Source of the DNA: Rhodothermaeota bacterium MED-G19
GTDB lineage: Bacteria > Bacteroidota > Bacteroidia > Cytophagales > MED-G16
Assembly (NCBI GenBank): GCA_002457315.1
Contig: NTKI01000001.1
Location: 62,001-126,000, forward strand
Reading direction: 5' to 3'
Length of the DNA: 64,000 nucleotides
Program-made: the position numbers and the translations under genes
Notes under the pieces: generated by a model
Told to the model about the DNA's origin: nothing
The model's database searches: none
The model's input: the letters and a program-made list of their open reading frames with translations, nothing else
Part shown: positions 9,119 through 17,238 of the stretch, piece after piece
Layout of the letters: every line of letters starts with the position of its first letter
How positions within the stretch are numbered: the first letter of the stretch is position 1

Positions 9119-9857
9119 CTAGACCTCCATCTACTTTTATTATTTGACCGGTAATATAGCTTCCTTTATCTGATGCTAAATAAACACAGAGATTAGCAAC
9201 ATCATCAACATTTCCAGCTCTTTTTAAAGGTATCGATTCAATCCAACTATCTAAAAGTTTTCCGTCACCTTTACTTGTCATGTCTGTTTCAATAAATCCT
9301 GGAGCAATCGCATTACATCTTATATTTCTAGATCCTAATTCAAGAGCAATTGATTTTGTAAAGCCATTAATCCCAGCTTTCGATGCAGAATAATTTGATT
9401 GCCCTGCATTTCCTTTAATGCCTACTATAGAACTTATATTAATAATAACACCTTTTTTTTTCTTCATAAATTCTCTAATTGCACACTTTGTTAAGTTAAA
9501 GCATGAGTTAAGATTGATATCAATTACTTTTTTCCAAGACTCCTCATCCATTCTTAATATTAGATTATCTCTAGTTATTCCCGCATTATTAATTAATATG
9601 TCATAGCTATCAAAATCATCCAGTATATTCTCAATAAGCTTGCTGCTTTGATTAAAATCTGAAGCATCTGATTTATATTTTTTAATTTTTACATTATATT
9701 TTTCAGATAATTTTTCTATTTCTATTGCGGACTCCTCACTACTTAGATACGTAAAAGCAACATTACATCCTGATTTAGCTAATTTTTCAACAATTCCTTT
9801 TCCAATACCCTTTGAGCCTCCAGTGACTATTGCTGTCTTATTTTTAAGATCTTTCAT
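9111..9857 (-). CDS. fabG: 3-oxoacyl-[acyl-carrier-protein] reductase FabG
   Basis: NADPH-dependent ketoacyl-ACP reductase of type II fatty-acid synthesis, 248 residues, a classical short-chain dehydrogenase. It has the TGGSKGIGKG cofactor loop (about 13-22), NNAGITRDNLI (about 90), the catalytic serine in NISSIVG and the YSASK catalytic Tyr/Lys pair (about 156-160), and ends [15 protein letters not shown] as FabG proteins do. The LMRM-type segment after TRDNLI (LRMDEESW) supports FabG over other SDRs. It stands alone on the reverse strand between clpC, which it overlaps tail to tail by 8 bp, and lpdA, from which it diverges across 116 bp. No other fatty-acid gene is adjacent. Confidence 0.93.
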   Translation of the reverse strand: MKDLKNKTAIVTGGSKGIGKGIVEKLAKSGCNVAFTYLSSEESAIEIEKLSEKYNVKIKKYKSDASDFNQSSKLIENILDDFDSYDILINNAGITRDNLILRMDEESWKKVIDINLNSCFNLTKCAIREFMKKKKGVIINISSIVGIKGNAGQSNYSASKAGINGFTKSIALELGSRNIRCNAIAPGFIETDMTSKGDGKLLDSWIESIPLKRAGNVDDVANLCVYLASDKGSYITGQIIKVDGGLVT

Positions 9858-9949
9858 TTTAGTTTATTAAATGACTTTAAAATTATATAATCTTTGTTAT
9901 AAAGTTCAAGATATAATTATCAATAGTTTTATTATAATAATTTAGAATA

Positions 9950-9957
9950 TAAATTTG
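9950..9957 (+). promoter_or_regulatory. Putative -7 element of the lpdA promoter
   Basis: TAAATTTG fits the Bacteroidota -7 consensus TAnnTTTG and lies 16 bp before the lpdA ATG. At the expected 19-bp distance upstream the sequence is TTT (9928-9930) instead of TTG, so only the -7 half is fully supported. Confidence 0.42.
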
Positions 9958-9973
9958 TCAAAAAAATAAAAAT

Positions 9974-11362
9974 ATGTCTTATAATTTAATAGTAGTAGGG
10001 TCAGGTCCAGGAGGCTACGTTGCGGCAATTAGAGCATCTCAGTTAGGTATGAAAGTTGCTGTTGTAGAAAAAGAATCTTTGGGTGGAATTTGTCTAAACT
10101 GGGGTTGCATCCCAACTAAAGCATTATTAAAAAGTGCTCAGGTTTTTGACTATGTAAGTCATTCTACTGATTACGGAATAAATATTAAGGGCTCTAGTGT
10201 CGATTTTGACTCAATTATTAATAGAAGTAGAGGAGTTGCTGATGGCATGAGTAAAGGTGTTAATTTTCTAATGAAAAAAAATAAAATTGATATTTTGTCA
10301 GGTTTTGGTAAAATAATCGATAAAAATACTGTGGAAGTTACCGATGAAAAAGGTAAAAAGCAGAATCACAAAGGTGATAACATTATTATCGCAACTGGAG
10401 GTAGATCAAGAGAATTGCCAAACATTAAAATTGATGGAGAAAAAGTTATAGAGTATAGAAAGGCAATGACTCTTAAAAAGCAGCCAAAATCTTTAGTTGT
10501 TATAGGTTCTGGTGCAATTGGATCTGAGTTCGCATATTTTTATAATAGTATTGGGACTAAAGTAACAGTAATTGAATACTTACCTAATATTTTGCCTCTA
10601 GAAGATGTAGATGTATCTAAACAACTTGAGAAGTCATTCAAGAAGTCTGGAATTGATATAATGACAAATACTGAAGTAAAAGATGTAAAAACAAATTCAA
10701 AAGGATGCAAAGTTATTTTCTCAAAAAATAACAAAGAAGAAATGATGGATTGTGATGTTGTACTTTCAGCTGTTGGTGTTGAAACTAATATTGAAAATAT
10801 AGGTCTTGAGGAATTAGGAATAATTACTGAAAAGGGTAAAATTAATGTAGATGATTACTATAAAACAAACATAGATGGAATCTATGCAATAGGTGATGTT
10901 GTAAAAGGTCCTGCTTTAGCTCACGTTGCATCAGCAGAAGGTATTATTTGTGTTGAAAAAATTGCAGGTAAGAATCCAGGTGTTTTAAATTATGACAATA
11001 TACCTTCATGTACATATTGTAGTCCTGAAGTAGCGTCTGTTGGTTATACAGAAAAACAGGCAAAAGATCTCGGTTATGAAATAAATGTTGGCAAATTCCC
11101 TTTTTCAGCTTCAGGAAAGGCTAATGCTTCTGGTCACTCTGATGGTTTTGTCAAGGTTATATTTGATAAGAAATACGGGGAGTGGTTAGGTTGTCATATG
11201 GTTGGATATAATGTCACTGAGATGATTGCTGAAGTCGTAGCTGCAAGAAAGCTAGAGACAACTGCTCATGAAATTATTAAATCGGTCCATCCTCATCCTA
11301 CAATGTCTGAAGCAATTATGGAAGCTGCAGCAGCAGCATATGATGAGGTAATACACTTATAA
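9974..11362 (+). CDS. lpdA: Dihydrolipoyl dehydrogenase (E3)
   Basis: This FAD enzyme of 462 residues reoxidises lipoamide in the pyruvate, 2-oxoglutarate and branched-chain dehydrogenase complexes and the glycine cleavage system. Visible are the FAD-binding [17 protein letters not shown] (residues 8-24), the redox disulfide in [16 protein letters not shown] (about 37-52), the NAD-binding [10 protein letters not shown] (about 177), and the C-terminal catalytic [10 protein letters not shown] (about 440). All expected catalytic residues are present. No E1 or E2 gene lies nearby, so it probably serves several complexes. It overlaps convergent sucD by 6 bp at TTATAA, where both genes use TAA on opposite strands. 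Confidence 0.97.
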   Translation: MSYNLIVVGSGPGGYVAAIRASQLGMKVAVVEKESLGGICLNWGCIPTKALLKSAQVFDYVSHSTDYGINIKGSSVDFDSIINRSRGVADGMSKGVNFLMKKNKIDILSGFGKIIDKNTVEVTDEKGKKQNHKGDNIIIATGGRSRELPNIKIDGEKVIEYRKAMTLKKQPKSLVVIGSGAIGSEFAYFYNSIGTKVTVIEYLPNILPLEDVDVSKQLEKSFKKSGIDIMTNTEVKDVKTNSKGCKVIFSKNNKEEMMDCDVVLSAVGVETNIENIGLEELGIITEKGKINVDDYYKTNIDGIYAIGDVVKGPALAHVASAEGIICVEKIAGKNPGVLNYDNIPSCTYCSPEVASVGYTEKQAKDLGYEINVGKFPFSASGKANASGHSDGFVKVIFDKKYGEWLGCHMVGYNVTEMIAEVVAARKLETTAHEIIKSVHPHPTMSEAIMEAAAAAYDEVIHL

Positions 11363-12226
11363 TAAATCTTTTAATTTAGATCCGATATTTGCTGGAGATT
11401 CAGCAACAGTTAGACCGCACTCTCTCATTATTTTCATCTTAGCTTCTGCTGTGTCATCTTTTCCACCAATGATTGCTCCAGCGTGACCCATTCTTTTCCC
11501 TTTTGGTGCAGTTTGTCCAGCTATAAACCCAACAACTGGTTTCTTGTTGCCATTTTCTCTTATCCATTTTGATGCCTCTGCTTCGTAGTTTCCTCCTATT
11601 TCTCCTATCATCACTATACCTTCAGTCTCATCATCTTGCATAAATAATTTAATTGCATCTAATGTAGAAGTCCCGACTATTGGATCTCCACCAATACCTA
11701 TTGCGGTAGATATTCCATAACCAGCCTTTACCACTTGGTCAGCTGCCTCATATGTTAGAGTTCCTGATTTAGAGATTATACCGATATTCCCTTTTTTAAA
11801 TACAAAACCAGGCATGATTCCCACTTTTGCCTCATCAGGTGTTATTATACCTGGGCAATTAGGTCCAATTAATGTGCTTTTTTTATCTTTTATATATGAT
11901 TTAACTTTAATCATATCTTTTACTGGAATACCTTCAGTGATTGCAACAATTACTTCAATTTCTGAATCTATAGATTCTAGAATTGCATCAGCTGCAAATG
12001 CTGGAGGTACAAAAATTATTGATACGTTAGCTCTAGTCTCTTTCTTTGCATCATACACGGTGTTAAATACTGGTCTTTCAAGATGATAGGTCCCTCCTTT
12101 TCCTGGAGTTACTCCTCCCACAACATTTGTACCGTATTCTAACATTTGAGAAGCATGAAAAGTTCCCTCTGATCCAGTAAATCCTTGTACAATAATTTTT
12201 GAATTACTATTTACTAAAACGCTCAT
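11357..12226 (-). CDS. sucD: Succinyl-CoA synthetase (ADP-forming) alpha subunit
   Basis: SucD and SucC interconvert succinyl-CoA and succinate in the TCA cycle. The 289-residue protein has the CoA-binding Rossmann start ([19 protein letters not shown], about 11-29), [11 protein letters not shown] (about 120), and [10 protein letters not shown] (about 246-255), where the histidine is the phosphorylated residue. Length and ends match the family. The beta subunit gene sucC is not in the window, so the subunits are encoded apart. The start lies next to the kdsC stop with no gap, so sucD is the last gene of a four-gene reverse-strand run after the epimerase/CBS, DAHP synthase and kdsC genes. Confidence 0.96.
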   Translation of the reverse strand: MSVLVNSNSKIIVQGFTGSEGTFHASQMLEYGTNVVGGVTPGKGGTYHLERPVFNTVYDAKKETRANVSIIFVPPAFAADAILESIDSEIEVIVAITEGIPVKDMIKVKSYIKDKKSTLIGPNCPGIITPDEAKVGIMPGFVFKKGNIGIISKSGTLTYEAADQVVKAGYGISTAIGIGGDPIVGTSTLDAIKLFMQDDETEGIVMIGEIGGNYEAEASKWIRENGNKKPVVGFIAGQTAPKGKRMGHAGAIIGGKDDTAEAKMKIMRECGLTVAESPANIGSKLKDLL

Positions 12227-12706
12227 TTAATTATTTTGGCTCAAATATAGGTCACTAAATTCCCTAACACAACCATATCCACCTTTTGTGTTTAGAATAA
12301 TTGAAACCTTGTTTTTTACTGGAAGAGATGAGTCACTTGGGCAAGCACTAAATCCAACAATATCTATAATACTCATATCATTTATATCATCACCAATAAA
12401 AGCAACTTCATCTAATGTTATATTTTCATCTTTTATCCAAGAGAGTAGTATTTCATCTTTAGCTTCATTTCCAACATAGCAGTGTTTTATCCCTAAGTAG
12501 GATGCTCTTGATTTTATTCCATCACCTCTTTCTGAATGGCTTATTATTCCCACCATAATATTTTTTTTTATTAATTCTAGGATTCCGACTCCATCTTTAG
12601 CATTAAATCTTTTTGATTCTATACCATTTTCATCAACGTAGATTCCATTGTCAGTCAAAGTACCGTCAACATCAAGAATTAACATTTTAATTTTAGGGAT
12701 TTTCAT
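12227..12706 (-). CDS. kdsC: KdsC-type HAD phosphatase (KDO 8-phosphate phosphatase)
   Basis: A 159-residue HAD-superfamily phosphatase of the cap-less KdsC type. Motif I is LDVDGTLTDNGIYVDENG (about 10-27), with the nucleophile and acid/base aspartates; GIISHSERGDGIKSRA covers motif II/III and VAFIGDDINDMSII (about 108) is motif IV. KdsC removes phosphate from 3-deoxy-D-manno-octulosonate 8-phosphate for LPS core synthesis, and this size and motif spacing are typical. Its start overlaps the DAHP synthase stop by 4 bp. That unusual partner leaves open that the substrate is a related 3-deoxy-ketoacid phosphate, but KDO8P is the default reading. kdsA, kdsB and kdsD are not in the window. Confidence 0.87.
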   Translation of the reverse strand: MKIPKIKMLILDVDGTLTDNGIYVDENGIESKRFNAKDGVGILELIKKNIMVGIISHSERGDGIKSRASYLGIKHCYVGNEAKDEILLSWIKDENITLDEVAFIGDDINDMSIIDIVGFSACPSDSSLPVKNKVSIILNTKGGYGCVREFSDLYLSQNN

Positions 12707-13701
12707 ATTAGATTTTTTTTGACAGATTTACAAATTGGAATTAAACTAGAGAACATATTTTCAAATTCTTCAAAATTTAATTGTTGAGACGCGTCTGACA
12801 TAGCTAGTTTTGGGTTTGGGTGACTTTCAATTAAAAGTCCATCAATTCCCATTGCTACACATGCTCTTGTAAGGTCAGGTACTCCATAGCTGTATCCCAT
12901 AGCATGACTTGTGTCTAGAATTATAGGTAAGTTAGTGTATTCTTTAAGATAAGAGACACCACATAAATCAAGTGTAAATCTTGTCTTGGTTTCAAATGTT
13001 CTTATACCTCTTTCACAAAGTATTACATTTTGGTTACCCTCTGACATAATAAATTCGGCAGCTTGGACAAATTCTTGTAGGTTTGATCCGAATCCTCTTT
13101 TTAAAAGAACAGGTTTATCTTGTTTTCCTGTTTCTCTTAAAATTCCGTGGTCATACATAGCTTTTGCTCCTATTTGGATTATATCAGTGTATTTTATTAC
13201 ATCATCCACATGGGATGAATCCTTTACTTCAGAAATGATATTAAAACCATACTCATCTCTTATATCTGATAACATTTTTAATCCTTTTAGGCCAAGACCT
13301 TGGAACGAATATGGAGAAGTTCTTGGTTTAAAGCATCCGGCTCTTAAAGTTGTAAGTCCTAATTTCTTTAATAAACCAGCGCATTTGGTGATTTGTTCTC
13401 TGCTCTCTATTGAGCATGGGCCAGTTATCATCAGTGTATTATCTGAGTCACCTCCAATTTCAACATTATTTATTTTTACATTTCTAGTATGTTTCTTATA
13501 CTGTCTACTTGCAAGTTGTATATCAGACTCTAGAGTAAAACTCTTATCTACATATTTATTATATGATTTGGGGTAATCATTTTTTTTAGATGAAGTTATT
13601 ATTATCTTATCTTTTTCATTGAAGATTAATTTACCTTGTACCTTCTCAGAAAACTTATAGGCATCATTTTTATTTATTTCTTTGTTTAGATGAATTATCA
13701 T
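12703..13701 (-). CDS. aroF: 3-deoxy-7-phosphoheptulonate (DAHP) synthase, type I-beta
   Basis: First enzyme of the shikimate pathway, condensing PEP with erythrose 4-phosphate. The 332 residues comprise a ferredoxin-like N-terminal domain (about 1-65), the kind that gives feedback control in Thermotoga-type DAHP synthases, and a catalytic barrel. Barrel motifs are ITGPCSIES (metal cysteine), GCFKPRTSPYSFQGLG, LLKRGF, ILCERGIRTFE and DTSHAMG. The KPRTS motif marks DAHP synthase; KDO8P synthase has KANRSS at this place, so the kdsC neighbour does not make it kdsA. No chorismate mutase domain is visible. It overlaps the epimerase/CBS gene upstream and kdsC downstream by 4 bp each, implying co-translation of three genes that handle sugar phosphates. 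Confidence 0.92.
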   Translation of the reverse strand: MIIHLNKEINKNDAYKFSEKVQGKLIFNEKDKIIITSSKKNDYPKSYNKYVDKSFTLESDIQLASRQYKKHTRNVKINNVEIGGDSDNTLMITGPCSIESREQITKCAGLLKKLGLTTLRAGCFKPRTSPYSFQGLGLKGLKMLSDIRDEYGFNIISEVKDSSHVDDVIKYTDIIQIGAKAMYDHGILRETGKQDKPVLLKRGFGSNLQEFVQAAEFIMSEGNQNVILCERGIRTFETKTRFTLDLCGVSYLKEYTNLPIILDTSHAMGYSYGVPDLTRACVAMGIDGLLIESHPNPKLAMSDASQQLNFEEFENMFSSLIPICKSVKKNLI

Positions 13702-14708
13702 GATTCGCTTCGAATTAAATTAAAAAATGTTACAGAGCCAACTAACTCTTTGTTATTTATAACTGGCACAAAAGATATAAGAAAATCATGGCTTTGAGTA
13801 ATCTTTAGCATTTTATTAATTGAATCATTTTTATTGATAACAATAGGATCTGAGTTCTTTATATCTTTTACTTTCAAGTTTTTAAAATTATCTAAACTTT
13901 TAATTAAACTTTTTCTGACATCTGCCATACTTACAATTCCTGTGAAATCATTATTTTCATTTTCAACAAATACACAACCAAAATCATATAATTCAATTTT
14001 TTCTAATGCTTTATCTATTCTTTCATTTTCTTTTATGATTGGGAGCTCTTTTCTTAATAACATAAAATCACTTACAGGCATTTTTGAAGATGATACTGAA
14101 GATTTTAACTCAAGTAATGATTTTGCAATATTCCCGTTTACTAAGTATGATCCTGAGACAACTGATTTAACTCCATGAATTCTTAAAATAAGGGAAATCT
14201 CGTCATTTACTCCACCGTCTATATGAATTTTTTTTGATGGATATTTCTTTTTAAAGTCTCTAATTTTTTTAAAATTAATTTTATTGAATGTCCCTCCACT
14301 TTCACCTGGAGTTGTAGTCATAAGTAGGATAAAGTCACAAGAACTCTTATACTCTTCAAATTTTTCAATAGAAGTACCTGAAGTAATTGCAAGTCCAAAA
14401 GATGTGTCTTTGCTCTTATGGAAAATGATATTCTCTTTAATATTTTCTACTTGATATGTTACATATTCAATTTTATTTCTCTTAATGAAATTATTGTATT
14501 TGTTGGGTTTTTCTGAAATAATATGAAGATCTATAGGTGTATTGCTAATTTTTCTAATTTCAATTATATCCTTTTCAACTTTTTCTATTTCAGTTTTTTG
14601 ATCATTAAAGTCAACATGAAACATATCGATTTTAACTGAATCTAATTCTTTTATCAAATCCTCAAGGGATCTGTTTTTATTTGAATAAATTGAAGCTGAA
14701 ATTTTCAT
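13698..14708 (-). CDS. Ribulose-phosphate 3-epimerase-like barrel fused to two CBS domains
   Basis: The 336-residue protein joins two modules. Residues 1-205 are a divergent ribulose-phosphate 3-epimerase barrel: ASIYSN (canonical PSILSA), FHVDFND (HVDVMDG), IDLHI (DVHLM), LLMTTTPGESGGTF (VMTVNPGFGGQxF), IHIDGGVN and SVVSGSYLV. The His/Asp metal ligands of each motif are kept. The usual GHFVPN loop after the second motif is replaced by a charged stretch. Residues 215-336 are two CBS domains (VSDFMLLRKELPIIKENERI and VKDIKNSDPIVINKNDSI), which normally bind adenine nucleotides and regulate the partner enzyme. It is the first gene of the operon with DAHP synthase, kdsC and sucD. The substrate may be ribulose 5-phosphate or a related sugar phosphate. 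I know of no described enzyme with this architecture. Confidence 0.78.
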   Translation of the reverse strand: MKISASIYSNKNRSLEDLIKELDSVKIDMFHVDFNDQKTEIEKVEKDIIEIRKISNTPIDLHIISEKPNKYNNFIKRNKIEYVTYQVENIKENIIFHKSKDTSFGLAITSGTSIEKFEEYKSSCDFILLMTTTPGESGGTFNKINFKKIRDFKKKYPSKKIHIDGGVNDEISLILRIHGVKSVVSGSYLVNGNIAKSLLELKSSVSSSKMPVSDFMLLRKELPIIKENERIDKALEKIELYDFGCVFVENENNDFTGIVSMADVRKSLIKSLDNFKNLKVKDIKNSDPIVINKNDSINKMLKITQSHDFLISFVPVINNKELVGSVTFFNLIRSES

Positions 14709-14716
14709 TTTATCCT

Positions 14717-14724
14717 CAAATATA
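14717..14724 (-). promoter_or_regulatory. Putative -7 element for the epimerase/CBS operon
   Basis: The reverse strand reads TATATTTG, a full TAnnTTTG match 9 bp before the start codon. At the 19-bp position upstream it has TAG where TTG is expected. If used, the transcript would have almost no leader. It lies within the same 72 bp as the forward phoD-like promoter. Confidence 0.38.
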
Positions 14725-14739
14725 ATTTAGTTATTGTCA

Positions 14740-14768
14740 TTGACTAAAACATTAATAATCTAATTTTG
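14740..14768 (+). promoter_or_regulatory. Promoter of the PhoD-like gene
   Basis: TTG at 14740-14742 is followed after 18 bp by TAATTTTG at 14761-14768, close to the Bacteroidota consensus TTG-N19-TAnnTTTG. The ATG at 14781 follows 12 bp later, which argues against the in-frame TTG at 14766 as the start, because that codon lies inside the -7 element. Confidence 0.58.
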
Positions 14769-14780
14769 TATATTAAAATT

Positions 14781-16346
14781 ATGAATATGATAAAGTGTAT
14801 TGCTTTTTATTTAAAAATATTTTTTTTATGTCTTTTTATTTTCGACTGTTCACAGCTAAAAAAACCTTTTTTAGAAGAAGTAGATAATTTAAGAATTGAT
14901 TCATTAGCTCCATTTTATCATGGTGTTGCATCTGGAGATCCTCTTGAAAATAAAGTAATTATATGGACAAGAGTTACTCCAAAAAATTATGAAAAAAAAA
15001 TAACTGTAAGCTGGCAGATTTCAGAGTTTTCTGACTTTAGAAATATCCATAAAAATGGCCAATTTATAACTGATTCGAATAGAGATTATACTGTAAAGGT
15101 AGATGTAGATGATCTGAAACCTGGGACGACATATTATTATCAATTTGAATCATATGGAAAAAAATCTATCATTGGTAAAACCAAGACAATAAATAGTTCT
15201 TCTGATAGTCTGAGATTTGCCATTGTAAGCTGTAGTGATTACCAAAGAGGATTTTTTAATTCTTATTCCTCACTTGCTGAAGAAGAAAATATTGATGCAG
15301 TTGTTCACCTTGGAGACTATATTTATGAGTACAAATCAAGAGATTATAGTAATGGCATTTTTGATAGGTTACATCTACCTGATAAAGAGATTGTAACATT
15401 AAGTGACTACAGAACTAGACATTCACAATATAAACTAGATATAGATTTAATAGATGCTCATAAAAATCATCCTTTTATTTTAATTTGGGATGACCATGAA
15501 ACATCAAATAACACATATAAAAGTGGCGCGGAAAATCATCAAGAATTAGAAGAGGGTGATTTTGATGAAAGAATTTCTTATGCACTAAAGGCATATTATG
15601 AATGGCAACCTATAAGAGAATCTTCTAAACCTTACAGAAATTTTACTTTTGGAGAAGTTGCCGACCTTATTATTTTAGAAGAGAGATTAGAGGGTAGGAC
15701 TAAGCAAGCTATAAGCCTTGAGGATACTTCCCTTTTTGAACCTAATAGGTCTATGCTAGGAAGTACTCAACTGGATTGGTTTTTGAAGAGATTATCTGAC
15801 TCTAAGAGTCAATGGAAAATAATAGGAAATCAAGTTATATTTTCATATTTAAATTATGGAAGGCCTGACTTTAATATTAACCTAGATTCATGGGATGGGT
15901 ATCCAGTTGAAAGACAGAAGATTGCTGATCATATTAACTCAAATAAGATTAAAGATATTGTCTTTGTTACAGGAGATACTCACCAATCTTGGGCATTTGA
16001 GGTTAATCATATTCCTTTGGATTCTAATACACCAATTCAACCTTATGCAATAGAATTTGGAACTCCAAGTATAAATTCTGGTAATTCAGATGAGAGGTTC
16101 TCAAATGTTCCAATCCAAAAACTAATTGATCATGAAAATTATATTACTGATCCTACAATAAACCCACATTTAAAATATACAAACACTAGAGACCACGGTT
16201 ATATGCTTCTAGATGTTAATAAAGAGAAAGTTGTTGCTACTTGGAAATATGTGAAGACACTTTTTAGACGTGATAAGTCCATTAAAGAAATTAGACAAAT
16301 AGAGAGTGTAACAAAAAGTAATAAGTTGAATTTAATTAATAATTAG
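14781..16346 (+). CDS. PhoD-family alkaline phosphatase, probable lipoprotein
   Basis: A 521-residue metallophosphatase of the PhoD type, which hydrolyses phosphate mono- and diesters outside the cell. An N-terminal hydrophobic segment ends in IFDCSQ, a lipobox-like cysteine near residue 23, so it is probably an envelope lipoprotein exported by Sec; no twin-arginine motif is seen, unlike Bacillus PhoD. The N-terminal fibronectin-like domain reads HGVASGDPLENKVIIWTRV (about 45-63). The catalytic part has AIVSCSDYQRGFFN, VVHLGDYIYEY, LIWDDHETSNN and FVTGDTHQSW, carrying the Asp/His/Asn metal ligands. The ATG at 14781 is chosen over an upstream TTG for promoter reasons. A phosphate-starvation response was not tested for; no pho box was recognised. 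Confidence 0.88.
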   Translation: MNMIKCIAFYLKIFFLCLFIFDCSQLKKPFLEEVDNLRIDSLAPFYHGVASGDPLENKVIIWTRVTPKNYEKKITVSWQISEFSDFRNIHKNGQFITDSNRDYTVKVDVDDLKPGTTYYYQFESYGKKSIIGKTKTINSSSDSLRFAIVSCSDYQRGFFNSYSSLAEEENIDAVVHLGDYIYEYKSRDYSNGIFDRLHLPDKEIVTLSDYRTRHSQYKLDIDLIDAHKNHPFILIWDDHETSNNTYKSGAENHQELEEGDFDERISYALKAYYEWQPIRESSKPYRNFTFGEVADLIILEERLEGRTKQAISLEDTSLFEPNRSMLGSTQLDWFLKRLSDSKSQWKIIGNQVIFSYLNYGRPDFNINLDSWDGYPVERQKIADHINSNKIKDIVFVTGDTHQSWAFEVNHIPLDSNTPIQPYAIEFGTPSINSGNSDERFSNVPIQKLIDHENYITDPTINPHLKYTNTRDHGYMLLDVNKEKVVATWKYVKTLFRRDKSIKEIRQIESVTKSNKLNLINN

Positions 16347-16353
16347 ATAGGTT

Positions 16354-17202
16354 TTGGTTAGTTTATTATATCATGTGTTTTCAAAATTACCAATTAGGGT
16401 ATTATATTTTTTTTCAGACCTCATTAATAATAGTATAATATCTTTTTATAGAAATAAAATTGTAGAAAAAAATTTAATTAATTCTTTTCCTGAATACGAT
16501 TCAAAAAAGATAAAAAAAATAAAAAAAGGTTTCTATAAAAACTTTTGTGATCTAGTATTTGAGACTATAAAATCAATTTCAATTAAAGAAAGTGAGTTAA
16601 AGAAGAGAGTAAAATTTAATAATTTACATCTAATAAATGATCACGTTAATAAAGATGAGAGAGTTGTAGTTTTGACATCACACCAATGTAATTGGGAATG
16701 GTTACTTCTTGCTGCTGAGCTTAAATTAGATACGAATCTTCATGTGATTTACAAAAAATTAAAAAATAGAAATTTTGATAAGTTGATGTATGAATCAAGA
16801 TCTCGTTTTGGTTCTATTTTAATGGAGTCTAGTGAAGTAATAATGTATCTCAGAAACCATTTGAAAAAAGTAAAAGTTCTGGCTGTTGTAGCTGACCAAT
16901 CTCCAAAGATAAAAAGTAGAAAAATTTGGGCTCAAATGTTAAACCAAAAAACTGCTTTTCTAGAATCTATAGAATTCATTCCTAAGTTTACTGAAAGTTA
17001 TGTTTACTACGCATCCATGAAAAAAACTTCTAGAGGAAATTATGAAGTAAATTTTAAGAAAATTGCACAACCAAAAAACTTTAAAACACATCAAATTTTA
17101 GAAAAGTATATTGGATGTATGGAATCACAAATATATGAAAATCCAAGTGAGTGGTTGTGGTCACACAGGAGATGGAAATTAACTCCTGAAAATAGTCAAT
17201 AA
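16354..17202 (+). CDS. LpxL/HtrB-type lipid A acyltransferase family protein
   Basis: This 282-residue membrane-associated acyltransferase probably adds a secondary acyl chain to lipid A, or acylates a related lysophospholipid. It has an N-terminal hydrophobic region (PIRVLYFFSDLINNSIISF), ENLRNSFPE-like VEKNLINSFPEYDSKKI, the catalytic HX4E motif in HQCNWEW (about residue 110), AVVADQSPK (about 180) and a C-terminal NPSEWLWSHRRWK, which is typical of the family. No ATG lies at the expected place; TTG at 16354 gives the right N-terminus and is 7 bp after the PhoD-like stop, so the two may be co-transcribed. A later GTG at 16375 would shorten the first helix. Confidence 0.88.
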   Translation: MVSLLYHVFSKLPIRVLYFFSDLINNSIISFYRNKIVEKNLINSFPEYDSKKIKKIKKGFYKNFCDLVFETIKSISIKESELKKRVKFNNLHLINDHVNKDERVVVLTSHQCNWEWLLLAAELKLDTNLHVIYKKLKNRNFDKLMYESRSRFGSILMESSEVIMYLRNHLKKVKVLAVVADQSPKIKSRKIWAQMLNQKTAFLESIEFIPKFTESYVYYASMKKTSRGNYEVNFKKIAQPKNFKTHQILEKYIGCMESQIYENPSEWLWSHRRWKLTPENSQ

Positions 17203-17219
17203 ATTAATTTTTATTTGGC

Positions 17220-17227
17220 TAATTTTG
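17220..17227 (+). promoter_or_regulatory. Putative -7 element before lepA
   Basis: TAATTTTG matches TAnnTTTG and ends 11 bp before the lepA ATG. No TTG is present 19 bp upstream, so only half of the promoter is supported. It could separate the lepA-folD-queE-porE run from the acyltransferase gene. Confidence 0.33.
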
Positions 17228-17238
17228 AAGCGTAAAAT

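Noticed and set aside
12703-13701. KDO8P synthase (kdsA), suggested by the kdsC neighbour
   Set aside because: The catalytic motif is KPRTSPYSFQG, diagnostic of DAHP synthase, not KANRSS, and a ferredoxin-like regulatory domain is present.
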